Part shown: positions 15,188 to 22,522 of the stretch, in pieces
How the letters are laid out: every line of letters starts with the position of its first letter
How positions within the stretch are numbered: position 1 is the stretch's first letter
Virus record (IMG/VR): IMGVR_UViG_3300027833_000229
Location: 1-23,033 of that record
Reading direction: 5' to 3' (one strand)
Origin: a virus
Length of the DNA: 23,033 bases
The notes under the pieces: generated by a model
Told to the model about the DNA's origin: nothing
The model's input: the letters and a program-made list of their open reading frames with translations, nothing else
Database searches by the model: none
Made by a program: the position numbers and the translations under genes

Positions 15188-15198
15188 TTATAAATATT
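15188..15198 (-). promoter_or_regulatory. Late-promoter-like motif upstream of the portal gene
   Basis: The minus strand reads AATATTTATAACAATAAC, ending 14 bases before the ATG at 15173, between the terminase stop and the portal start. Confidence 0.5.
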
Positions 15199-15200
15199 AT

Positions 15201-16781
15201 TTAGAGAATCCAACTTATGTCTTCTTTCCCACCATATGGATTTTCTATTTCATATGGATTTTGGGTAGCACTGTTATTACTATACCCCCCTACAAATGCT
15301 GTTTTATTGGTTGACATACCGTTTAATGTAGCTTTACTCATATCCAAATGTTGTTGGTTAAACTTAAACGACGTATCACGCATAAACATACCAATCCCAA
15401 ATGCCATAACCAAATCATCATTGTACCCTTGTTGGGCTTCAGCACGTCCATTTTTCCACATAAATACTTTCATTTCCTCAAGTAAACGTTTTGATTGAAT
15501 TGTAACTGATTTATCATTAACATATTCTTGAACTTTACCTATTATTAAAGGTCTAACTCTAGATGTCATACTAAATCCAGGAACCATTTTACTTGTATCC
15601 ATATATTTATCAAAATACGAATCTGCTCTGCTGGAATCACTTTTAGATGAGTAATAAAGATTAGTATATCCTCTATCTATAATGGTTTGAATCGTGGACC
15701 AACCAATTGAGGCATTCTCTACTACAAGTAAAGCCTCGTTATATTCGGTAGCAATACCAACTAATAAATGCCCATATTCTTTAGTGCCTAATTGTCCCCT
15801 ATATTCAGCGACTTGAGTATTAGTTTCAATATCAAGGATGTGGAACGCAGAGTAATCTTTCCCATCTCCACGAGCAACATCGGCAACAACAAGATAGGTT
15901 CTTGAATAATCAGCGGGTTCCCAAATCCATAGATTTTGGTCAGCACCACGCTTTTCAAGTGGGTCTTTAATATATGTTTGTTCATAAAATTCTAAATATT
16001 CAGCATAGAATACAGTATCACCGGAGGTTGAGAAATCACAATCACACTCTTGTGCTGCCATTCTAGGATCACCTAAAAGTTCATCTTGTCTATCTCTCCA
16101 TGTTTGATCACGTTCGGGATGAACGTACCAAGGGAGTTTAATGGGTAAAAAATCGTTTTCAGCATTTTCTGCTCTAACCCATGTTTGATGGAACCAGTTA
16201 CCTGTACCATAAGGAGTGGATAGTGCTATACACCCACCACCAGTTGCTAGTGTTTGTTGAGCTGAAGCCCAAATCTCACCAATATTATCAATAAAGGCTG
16301 CCTCATCAATTAATAGAAGAGACACTGCTTCTGATCTACCTGCATCACTTGATGCTGATGTAGCTTTAATTTGTGATCCATTACTTAATCGTAATGTTAA
16401 TTTATTATTTTCAGGTGCATCTATCTTAAGCCATGAAGGTAAATTTTCATACATGAATTTAACCTTCGTAACCATGTTTTTTGCTGTATCCTGCTTTGTC
16501 GCAATACAAAGTACGTTTCTATCCTTATGGAACAACATTAACCATAAAGAATACCCAGCACCTAAAGTAGAAATACCTAACTGTCTTGATTTAAGTATTA
16601 TCGAATAGGGGTTATCTTGAAATAAAGTTAAAACTTTTTCTTGAAAAGGGTACAGTTGGAATGGAATACGCCCACGTTGTGGGTGTTGAATCATACAGTA
16701 CTTTTTCATAAAATGCACTGGATCAGCAGCACATTTAATGTATTCAGATTGTATTATTTGCCTTAAATTAGGTTCTGCCAT
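15201..16781 (-). CDS. 17: Large terminase subunit, gp17-like
   Basis: A 526-residue packaging motor and nuclease (T4 gp17: 610). ATPase domain: Walker A SRQLGIST (65-72), Walker B LLLIDEAAF (155-163) and coupling motif ALSTPYGTGNWF (186-197). Nuclease domain of the RNase H fold: Asp301 in VVADVARGDGKDYSAF, Glu355 in LLVVENASIGW, and Asp455/Asp456 in GYNDDLVMAFG. All catalytic motifs look intact. The protein pumps DNA into the prohead through the portal and makes the final cuts. The start overlaps the stop of the membrane-protein gene as TAATG. No convincing small terminase is seen immediately upstream; the coiled-coil protein at 17361-17708 is a weak candidate. Confidence 0.96.
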   Translation of the reverse strand: MAEPNLRQIIQSEYIKCAADPVHFMKKYCMIQHPQRGRIPFQLYPFQEKVLTLFQDNPYSIILKSRQLGISTLGAGYSLWLMLFHKDRNVLCIATKQDTAKNMVTKVKFMYENLPSWLKIDAPENNKLTLRLSNGSQIKATSASSDAGRSEAVSLLLIDEAAFIDNIGEIWASAQQTLATGGGCIALSTPYGTGNWFHQTWVRAENAENDFLPIKLPWYVHPERDQTWRDRQDELLGDPRMAAQECDCDFSTSGDTVFYAEYLEFYEQTYIKDPLEKRGADQNLWIWEPADYSRTYLVVADVARGDGKDYSAFHILDIETNTQVAEYRGQLGTKEYGHLLVGIATEYNEALLVVENASIGWSTIQTIIDRGYTNLYYSSKSDSSRADSYFDKYMDTSKMVPGFSMTSRVRPLIIGKVQEYVNDKSVTIQSKRLLEEMKVFMWKNGRAEAQQGYNDDLVMAFGIGMFMRDTSFKFNQQHLDMSKATLNGMSTNKTAFVGGYSNNSATQNPYEIENPYGGKEDISWIL

Positions 16782-17377
16782 TATTTACCTATTTTCCAAT
16801 ATAGGCGGCCTGATACTATAGGAAGAAAATCTTTATCTACTCCTAAACCAAAACCGTATACATTTCTTTTTTTATTAACGTACATTAACTCCCCACTAAT
16901 ATAATTTATTGGTGATTCATTTTGTACCTGATTTTTCATCCCACCTACCGCAACGCCCCAAAATAACTCGCGTTTGTAGAGGTAAGTAGTATTAGTAATT
17001 GTAGTTGTTGGGATGAATATGTTGGATTGAACATCTCGCTTTGATATTAAGTTACGAGTAACTGTATCATTTATCACTATAAAACCAAGGCTATCAACCC
17101 TAATAGTATCAGTGTAAAAATATTTTGCGTAGTAATCTTTTAGAATAGAAATAGTATCAATAGGTACCTGGAAGGTGTCGATTTCTACTACTGTTTTTCT
17201 AATATATTTAGGCACATACTCTTTAGTGGCAACCTTTAACGTATCCCATCTAGTTACTACCTCAGTAATAACTTCAGGTTCTACCGGAGGGGTAGAAGAG
17301 CAGCCTTTTTGATATAACAAAAGTGCTGCTAATACTACAACTAGTAAAGTTTGAATATTTTTAAATAAGTCCTTCAA
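16781..17377 (-). CDS. Membrane-anchored periplasmic protein with beta-rich end (possible spanin)
   Basis: A 198-residue protein. A hydrophobic N-terminal helix (about 9-22, TLLVVVLAALLLY) follows a short basic head and is succeeded by KGCSSTPPVEP; the cysteine lacks a good lipobox (QKGC), so an uncleaved anchor is more likely than a lipoprotein. The middle (35-135) is Val/Thr-rich and extended. The last 60 residues contain alternating strands (LFWGVAVGGM, YISGELMYVN, VYGFGLGV, GRLYWKIGK) resembling outer-membrane beta-hairpins. An envelope-spanning layout would suit a one-protein spanin for host lysis, but no lysis neighbours are present, so this is inference. It overlaps the upstream gene by 17 bases and the terminase by one. 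Confidence 0.75.
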   Translation of the reverse strand: MKDLFKNIQTLLVVVLAALLLYQKGCSSTPPVEPEVITEVVTRWDTLKVATKEYVPKYIRKTVVEIDTFQVPIDTISILKDYYAKYFYTDTIRVDSLGFIVINDTVTRNLISKRDVQSNIFIPTTTITNTTYLYKRELFWGVAVGGMKNQVQNESPINYISGELMYVNKKRNVYGFGLGVDKDFLPIVSGRLYWKIGK

Positions 17378-17708
17378 GCTCTTTTTTGATTTTAGTTAAA
17401 TCTTTCAAACGAGCTAATAGTCTTTCTTTATCTTCACCTTCAGCTTGTTTCCACTTGTTAACTAAAGATTTCATTTCTTTATTAGTATCTTGTAGTTTAC
17501 GAGAAATAGTAGAAATTGAATCGTTTTTTTTAATATCCTTAGATGTTGGTTCTACATCATCATCTTCAGTTAAATCAGCTGTTAATTCTTTAGTCTTAAC
17601 TAATTCGTCATTATATGCTTTAGCTGTATCAACATCTTCTTGAGATACCTCTGTAAGTACATCTACAATAGTTTCCTTAATATATTCTGCTAATTCTCTA
17701 CGTTTCAT
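17361..17708 (-). CDS. Coiled-coil protein upstream of the terminase, hypothetical
   Basis: A 115-residue charged protein. Residues 1-22 (MKRRELAEYIKETIVDVLTE) form an amphipathic helix, 40-62 are acidic and probably disordered, and 65-113 (STISRKLQDTNKEMKSLVNK onwards) form a coiled coil. The family is not recognised. A promoter-like motif lies 15 bases upstream, and the gene leads the unit that ends with the terminase. Small terminases are short, coiled-coil-containing and often close upstream of the large subunit, so this is a candidate, but no helix-turn-helix is visible and the membrane-protein gene lies between them. Start at 17708 is the only ATG that keeps the first helix. Confidence 0.72.
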   Translation of the reverse strand: MKRRELAEYIKETIVDVLTEVSQEDVDTAKAYNDELVKTKELTADLTEDDDVEPTSKDIKKNDSISTISRKLQDTNKEMKSLVNKWKQAEGEDKERLLARLKDLTKIKKELEGLI

Positions 17709-17723
17709 GATAATATTATTTTA

Positions 17724-17734
17724 TTATAAATATT
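17724..17734 (-). promoter_or_regulatory. Late-promoter-like motif upstream of the 17361-17708 gene
   Basis: The minus strand reads AATATTTATAATAAAATAAT, ending 15 bases before the ATG at 17708 and overlapping the stop codon of the upstream ATPase gene. It is the highest-coordinate copy; none was seen among the accessory genes beyond it. Confidence 0.5.
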
Positions 17735-18263
17735 ACGAAGAAAGCGCCTCTAACATTTGTTCGATGCGTTTTTCGGTGCTACCTGATAATGTATTAAGAT
17801 TTTTAAATCGATATTTGTTAGCATCAATAAGATTACTAATAGTAAAATCAATTAGGTCTCTATAATCCACATTAGTTTCTCTAATACCATTATCTTCAAT
17901 CTCTACCCCTACAGGTGAGACATAAAAGATGTAATCGTATTCTTTAATAAAACGTTTAGCATAATTTATAAATTCTTCCTTGTCAATATAATTCATAGAT
18001 TTAGATGCTCTAGCGAATGCCATAACATCAACTACAGTTCTATCTGTAATTATATTTTCACACATTAATTCACTAGTACGCTCAGCTAAAAATACTGTTT
18101 GTCCTTTTAATGTTGAATCAGTATTCAATGGAATACCTTGAGCCATCAATTCTTTAGAACGTTCTGTTCTAAACATATAATCCTTAAATTCAGGACGCTC
18201 TTTAAGAGCATTAACGAGTGTGGTTTTACCCACACTCATTGTTCCACATAATCCTATTTTCAT
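17733..18263 (-). CDS. P-loop nucleoside/nucleotide kinase-like ATPase (NadR-type AAA)
   Basis: A 176-residue P-loop protein. Walker A is GTMSVGKTT (7-15). The pattern ENIITDRTVVDVMAFARA (69-86) carries the Asp-Arg pair typical of small-molecule kinases, DYIFYVSPVG (110-119) is the following strand, and NGIRETNVDYRDLID (125-139) resembles a lid with arginine. The overall layout is like the AAA_28 group that includes the kinase domain of NadR, so phosphorylation of a nucleoside or a related small molecule is likely; the substrate is not readable. It overlaps the cupin gene by four bases (ATGA), so the two are translated together. A serving role in nucleotide or cofactor supply during infection is inferred. 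Confidence 0.82.
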   Translation of the reverse strand: MKIGLCGTMSVGKTTLVNALKERPEFKDYMFRTERSKELMAQGIPLNTDSTLKGQTVFLAERTSELMCENIITDRTVVDVMAFARASKSMNYIDKEEFINYAKRFIKEYDYIFYVSPVGVEIEDNGIRETNVDYRDLIDFTISNLIDANKYRFKNLNTLSGSTEKRIEQMLEALSS

Positions 18264-18655
18264 ACGTCTTTATTATCTAACCATTTTCTGTATACTCTGT
18301 AACTATCGCTGTCAAAGTGTTCTGTACTGACTTCAAATAATGTACCATCAGTTAATGCTTTAACTTGGTGTGGTTGTCCTGGGTATTGTCTTACACTATC
18401 ACCTTCACGTAATTTTTGCTCGTGAACCTCACCTGTTTCAGTATCAACCCAGCGATATAAAAACTCACCTTCTTGTACATACCAAGTTTCATCTTTAATA
18501 AGATGGTAGTGCATGCTAAAATTGCAACCCTTTTTAAATACTAGTAACTTACCACAATAAAGTTCGTTATTTTCGAATATAATTTCATGCCCCCACCCTT
18601 TAGGAACATTACACTCTTTACACTCTTTAGCGTTTATTACAATTGGTTTTTCCAT
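18260..18655 (-). CDS. Cupin-fold protein, sugar-phosphate isomerase-like
   Basis: A 131-residue single-domain cupin. WGHEIIFENNELYCGKLLVF (21-40) and FSMHYHLIKDETWYVQEGEF (46-65) give metal ligands His49, His51 and Glu56; PGQPHQV supplies His96, and FEVSTEHFDSDSYRV (107-121) closes the barrel. This layout resembles the cupin part of mannose-6-phosphate isomerase/mannose-1-phosphate guanylyltransferase enzymes. The metal site is complete, so it is probably active on a sugar or sugar nucleotide, although a binding-only role is possible. It sits one base after the upstream gene's stop and overlaps the kinase-like gene, forming an accessory metabolic pair. Confidence 0.85.
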   Translation of the reverse strand: MEKPIVINAKECKECNVPKGWGHEIIFENNELYCGKLLVFKKGCNFSMHYHLIKDETWYVQEGEFLYRWVDTETGEVHEQKLREGDSVRQYPGQPHQVKALTDGTLFEVSTEHFDSDSYRVYRKWLDNKDV

Positions 18656-18656
18656 A

Positions 18657-18938
18657 TTAATGTCTGTAATCTTGAAGTGAGTTTTTCATTGATTGGTTTT
18701 TATACCAAGGTAAACCTTCACGTTCTTGCATGATTTCATTATAGGCTTCCTCACCATATTGGATACCATTTAAGTAAAATGATTTTACCATTTCACTAGT
18801 TTTATCATAAGGTTCGATTGCTGGTCCATCCCATCTGTGGAATTTCCAATTTTCTTCACCTACATATCTTGCTAGATGGATATTAGCCCCCCGTGAATTG
18901 ATTTCCTTGTACTCATACAATTTTTGTTTCTTAGCCAT
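18657..18938 (-). CDS. Small 'HRxDGPA' phage protein, hypothetical
   Basis: A 93-residue protein with RYVGEENWKFHRWDGPAIEP (24-43) followed by KSFYLNGIQYGEEAYNE (52-68). The pairing of an H-R-x-D-G-P-A segment with a Y-L-N-G segment is a pattern I recall from many small phage proteins, usually in repeats; here one unit is present. The function is unknown. The basic start MAKKQKLYEYKE and the short, soluble composition give no further clue. It lies 13 bases after the FAD dehydrogenase gene and one base before the cupin gene, so it is part of the accessory operon. Confidence 0.72.
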   Translation of the reverse strand: MAKKQKLYEYKEINSRGANIHLARYVGEENWKFHRWDGPAIEPYDKTSEMVKSFYLNGIQYGEEAYNEIMQEREGLPWYKNQSMKNSLQDYRH

Positions 18939-18951
18939 AACTGTTTTTAAT

Positions 18952-20307
18952 TTAAAATAAATGATTTTCTATAAAATCTGGGTAATCTGGATTGTTTTTA
19001 CTTAAAATATAATCTGTAACGTATATTCCTTGTGCTCCTGATACTGTAATACCTCTAGCTGACAAAGCATCACCTACAAAATGTACATTTTCATAATCAA
19101 CTAACGATAAATCATCGTAATTAACTAATGGTTCAGGAGACAAATATTTAACCTCAGGAATATACATTCCCCAATCATCACCTAACGTTGGGAATACTTT
19201 CTTCATATCCTCAATGAAGTCGTCAATATACGAAAAATATCCGTGGAAGGCACTTCTAACACCTTCCATTTGTTCTGGTGTGATAGGTATAGCGCTAACG
19301 TTTTCACCTTCAGATGTTGTAGAAGGTGTACGGGTTGGGCTGTAATATAAACCTGTACCGCTTTTATTTACTTTAGATACTAATTCTCTAGACCAAGCAA
19401 ATGGTTCTTTGATACCATTGACTTCCATCAAGATACCAAAATTGGTCATGTCGTTTCGGAACTTTTCGTCTTTTTTGGCGTGTCCATTGTACGAATGATC
19501 TCCATACGTTTGCTCAACGGCAACATAAGCTGCGTTGTTGTTAGTACAGAAAGAGCGTAGTGATACTCCTTTGTCTTCGAATTTACGATACAGTTTGAAG
19601 TCATAGCTAACGTCAATTAGTTTTTGAAAGTGTTTTTGTGGTGCTTCGAATCGCACCCCAATCTGTACTGGTTTTGGTTCAGTAGGTAATTTATAATCGT
19701 CTGCTAGTTGCTTACCAAAATCAATACCTGATTTACCAACAGCAAACATTAGTTTATTGTATTTTCGACCTACTATTGTTGGGTCTTCTGGATCTGAAAA
19801 ATGTGCTATTTGTCTTTCAAAATCGATAGCTGTTACTTTGGTATCCCATATAAATTCAACACCGCTATCTACTAAAAAGTCGTACCAGTTTTTACCTATT
19901 TCATGTAGATAATCTGTACCTACGTGCCATACAGGGAACAAACGTAAACCGAAATATGGTTTAATAAAATCTGGTTCCGCTATTGGGTTTGAACATTGTA
20001 CTTCCTCTGGTTTAGGATGAAAACGTTTAAAGTTGTTGATTACCTCATCAAATAGCTCCATTGCTTTATCTTCACCACAATATTTAGACATATGTCCTCC
20101 AATTGCTGTGTGATAAGTTAATTTACCATCTGACCAACCACCAGCACCTAAGAATCCAGTCATTACTTCTGAATATGGTCTGCGATATGGATCTTTACCC
20201 ATATCAATGATTGTAATGTTTTCACCTGGGAAACCATTATCTACTAATTTAGTAGCAGCATTAACACCTGCTACACCAGCACCTACGATTACTAGTTTTT
20301 CTGCCAT
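18952..20307 (-). CDS. FAD-dependent dehydrogenase, COG2509-like
   Basis: A 451-residue flavoprotein. Residues 4-20 (KLVIVGAGVAGVNAATK) form the FAD-binding beta-alpha-beta fold with GxGxxG; GAGGWSDGKLTYH (54-66), VWHVGTDYLHEIG (126-138), AVGKSGIDFG (189-198) and PVQIGVRFEAP (213-223) follow; and NVHFVGDALSARGITVSGAQ (407-426) with GIYVTDYIL closes the FAD site. This order matches uncharacterised FAD-dependent dehydrogenases (COG2509) of cellular organisms. Length is complete and no key motif is missing, so it is likely active; the substrate is unknown. Its leader is A-rich without a Shine-Dalgarno and follows a 104-base gap. Such enzymes are unusual in phages, suggesting acquisition from a host as a metabolic gene. 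Confidence 0.85.
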   Translation of the reverse strand: MAEKLVIVGAGVAGVNAATKLVDNGFPGENITIIDMGKDPYRRPYSEVMTGFLGAGGWSDGKLTYHTAIGGHMSKYCGEDKAMELFDEVINNFKRFHPKPEEVQCSNPIAEPDFIKPYFGLRLFPVWHVGTDYLHEIGKNWYDFLVDSGVEFIWDTKVTAIDFERQIAHFSDPEDPTIVGRKYNKLMFAVGKSGIDFGKQLADDYKLPTEPKPVQIGVRFEAPQKHFQKLIDVSYDFKLYRKFEDKGVSLRSFCTNNNAAYVAVEQTYGDHSYNGHAKKDEKFRNDMTNFGILMEVNGIKEPFAWSRELVSKVNKSGTGLYYSPTRTPSTTSEGENVSAIPITPEQMEGVRSAFHGYFSYIDDFIEDMKKVFPTLGDDWGMYIPEVKYLSPEPLVNYDDLSLVDYENVHFVGDALSARGITVSGAQGIYVTDYILSKNNPDYPDFIENHLF

Positions 20308-20411
20308 TTGTTTTTATTTTTAACCCTTAAATATACGAAATATATTTTGGGAATCCTAATTGTGGGGCCACAGCTCCCATAAAATATTGGGTTGGATCGA
20401 CTGGCTATGAA

Positions 20412-20714
20412 TCAGTCTAGATGTATTTTGAGTGTTAGATTACCCGTGCCTTTAATAACACGATGCCACTCATGACGTTTGATAAATATACAATCATTTA
20501 GTGAGGTAGGCAAGTTATCATCTAACTGGATTGACCAATCTGTTTCACCTATAATCTCTATAGTACGAGATTGATCATCGCGGTGCCACATTAACTCTAT
20601 TGGGTCAATATCGTCTCCGAATTCACGAATAATGTATTTGTCTGTAATCTCTAAGTCGGTGTATGGTTTACCAGAAACCTCCGAAGTTTGATTTGAGTCC
20701 GAGTAATTTTGCAT
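20412..20714 (-). CDS. Small cupin-like phage protein, hypothetical
   Basis: A protein of 100 residues if started at the ATG at 20714 (MQNYSDSNQ). The frame extends to an ATG at 20804, but that would put 137 bases inside the preceding gene and adds a basic segment with no phage-like pattern, so the shorter start is preferred; it still overlaps by 47 bases. The segments IELMWHRDDQSRTIEII, DWSIQLDDNLPTSLND and FIKRHEWHRVIKGTGNLTLK match a pattern I recall from T4-like phage proteins with a small beta-barrel fold. Two His-containing strands resemble cupin metal sites, but binding is unproven. Function is unknown. Confidence 0.7.
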   Translation of the reverse strand: MQNYSDSNQTSEVSGKPYTDLEITDKYIIREFGDDIDPIELMWHRDDQSRTIEIIGETDWSIQLDDNLPTSLNDCIFIKRHEWHRVIKGTGNLTLKIHLD

Positions 20715-21399
20715 AACGTGGTAGACGGCAAGACCAATATCCTGCTTTTGTTTTATCCTTTTTTGTTGAACATTTATGTCTCGCTGCGAATGCGTTACGA
20801 GCATCTTTGTTATTGATTTTAGCCCTTAAACCACCTGAACCAAAACGTACTGTTTTGATGTTTCCTGTTTTAGGATCTTTAACATAAACCTTATATGCTT
20901 TACCTCCAGATGAGTCACGCATTGGTTTATTTAATTTTTTAGCATTTTTCTTAGCTTTCTTTTTAGCTTCGCTTATAGGCATGTTGTCTATTTCATCACG
21001 AACCCATTCTTGCTCATTTGAACCTAACTGATCATAATCCATTCCAAATTCCATATTTGCAATGTCATCATAAATGTCCATTTGCTCATTTAATTCGATA
21101 GGAAAATCTAAAGGCACTTTTTTACCTTCAAACATGCCAAAGTGGCCGAGATCTGTTTCAAGTAGTACTTCCAAATCCTCACCTTGTACTTCAAGAATGT
21201 TACGTGCGTATAAAGCGCGGGCTTCAGCCCATAATTCGAAGTATTTCTGTGATCCGGCACGGTACACATGCTCAGTAAGAGGTCGCGCGTTATCCATGTG
21301 AAATTTTAAGCCTTCAGATAAAATTGTCTTTGGAGCTAAACTTTCATTTAACACCACTGGTTTTTTAACTGAACATCCTCCACACCCACAATCACACAT
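20668..21399 (-). CDS. DUF5872-like basic protein with Cys-rich start
   Basis: A 243-residue protein in two modules. The start MCDCGCGGCSVKKP has four cysteines in nine residues, a possible metal site, followed by a phage module with LTEHVYRAGSQKYFELWAEA (41-60) and TDLGHFGMFEGKKVPLDFPI (82-101). After a Lys-rich linker (145-160), the C-terminal module (163-243) contains KVYVKDPKTGNIKTVRFGSG (170-189) and ARHKCSTKKDKTKAGYWSCR (206-225) followed by LPRYAKLLGL. This matches what I recall as DUF5872, frequent in T4-like phages. Its paired HKC and WSC cysteines and high charge suggest metal or nucleic-acid binding, but function is unknown. It starts one base after the preceding stop. Confidence 0.8.
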   Translation of the reverse strand: MCDCGCGGCSVKKPVVLNESLAPKTILSEGLKFHMDNARPLTEHVYRAGSQKYFELWAEARALYARNILEVQGEDLEVLLETDLGHFGMFEGKKVPLDFPIELNEQMDIYDDIANMEFGMDYDQLGSNEQEWVRDEIDNMPISEAKKKAKKNAKKLNKPMRDSSGGKAYKVYVKDPKTGNIKTVRFGSGGLRAKINNKDARNAFAARHKCSTKKDKTKAGYWSCRLPRYAKLLGLKSNFGGFW

Positions 21400-21400
21400 A

Positions 21401-22522
21401 TTATTTCATTATTTCGTTGTAAGATAATTCTACTTTATCTCCAGTTAAACTACCGTTTTTATATATAAGACTTTCGGGTTGTACTGTAGCTCTTAAACCA
21501 CCAGTAGCTTTACGAGTTGAATCGTGTCTAATATTAAGAACAGGTTCTAGGTTAAATGCTTCTACATCCCCTAAATCTTCTATGATTTTGGAAACTTCAA
21601 CTCTAACTGTATCACCTTCTAGTGTAAAGTCTTTCGGGGAATATGTCCTGTATATTACCACAGCATCATCTGAACCAAATATGATTGATTCTTCATCTTT
21701 AGATGGTAAATCTGTTACAATAATACCTGTTACTTTTTTACCTGTTTTCTCATTGTACATGAGATTAATACCGGCCTTTTCATTACCTAATTTATCTTTA
21801 AAAGGTATAAACACTAATTCGGGGGCAAAATCACCTCTTTTAATTTTTTCAGATAGTTTAGCAACTACATCTTTATATCTAGAATCTGAACTTTCCCAGA
21901 AACCAGCATTATCTTTTTTAATTGATATGGGGTAATTTTTATCTCCTACCAAAACAACATCTGCTTTTTTACCTCCAGCAACATCGTATCCTACACCTAC
22001 AACCTCTTTAATAGCTCTAGTAGCATAGTTCTTATTTGAACCAACAAATACTACGTTTTTAGGACCATCTTCAAGATATTTCTTTAATTCATTTTCTAAA
22101 ATATCTTCATTTTCAGTACCTGCTGATGCTCTACCTTGAGCACCTGTAGGTTTTAGGACAAATTTAGCACCTTTATATAATACAGCACCCATTGAAGAGC
22201 CGGTAGCATTAGGATTGAATGTAAAGTCTTCTAAAGCATCCAATTTTTGAGCATAATCAAAACGTTCTGCTCTAGGGACTAGTATTTTATATGTAGTACC
22301 CGAAACTTTTTTAAAGTCTTCGTCTTTAAATTCAAATTTGTCTTTAAGGATTTCAATACCCTCTTCAGCATCTGTGGCTTCATTGATTATATTAAATTCT
22401 TCATCCAATATACCACTTAACAATGATTCTAACAATAAAACATCCTGAGCATTGTCCATGTCAGGATATCCTTTATCGAATTTATAAGCGAATTTAGTAA
22501 AAAATTTATCGAATACTTTCAT
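21401..22522 (-). CDS. Hypothetical protein with possible PD-(D/E)XK nuclease-like core
   Basis: A 373-residue protein with no certain family. The central part suggests a restriction-endonuclease fold: an acidic helix TENEDILENELKKYLED (136-152), then GGKKADVVLVGDKNYPIS (183-200) followed by IKKDNAGFWES, where Asp188 and the I-x-K of residues 199-203 fit the D...(D/E/I)xK spacing of that superfamily. I recall similar KADVV...ISIKKDNA proteins in T4-like phages without known function. The N-terminal 100 residues are helical and charged, and the C-terminal third is beta-rich with NIRHDSTRKATGGLRATVQP. The start overlaps the upstream stop as TAATG. Nuclease activity is an inference from spacing only. 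Confidence 0.72.
   Translation of the reverse strand: MKVFDKFFTKFAYKFDKGYPDMDNAQDVLLLESLLSGILDEEFNIINEATDAEEGIEILKDKFEFKDEDFKKVSGTTYKILVPRAERFDYAQKLDALEDFTFNPNATGSSMGAVLYKGAKFVLKPTGAQGRASAGTENEDILENELKKYLEDGPKNVVFVGSNKNYATRAIKEVVGVGYDVAGGKKADVVLVGDKNYPISIKKDNAGFWESSDSRYKDVVAKLSEKIKRGDFAPELVFIPFKDKLGNEKAGINLMYNEKTGKKVTGIIVTDLPSKDEESIIFGSDDAVVIYRTYSPKDFTLEGDTVRVEVSKIIEDLGDVEAFNLEPVLNIRHDSTRKATGGLRATVQPESLIYKNGSLTGDKVELSYNEIMK

Noticed and set aside
16781-17377. Lipoprotein call for the membrane-anchored protein
   Set aside because: The residues before the cysteine (QKG) do not fit a lipobox and the hydrophobic segment ends four residues earlier.
20308-20411. tRNA or strong terminator in the gap before the FAD gene
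   Set aside because: There are short inverted pieces (TGTGG/CCACA, GACTG/CAGTC) but no cloverleaf, no T-run after a stem and no consistent promoter motif.
20715-20804. Longer start for the small cupin-like gene
   Set aside because: It would lie wholly within the DUF5872-like coding region, whose C-terminus is clearly conserved in pattern; the extra residues look like a frame shadow.
22340-22376. A fourth TDAEE block in the 21401-22522 protein
   Set aside because: It reads EATDAEEGIE without the GYxDGM continuation; a short acidic match by chance is more likely.
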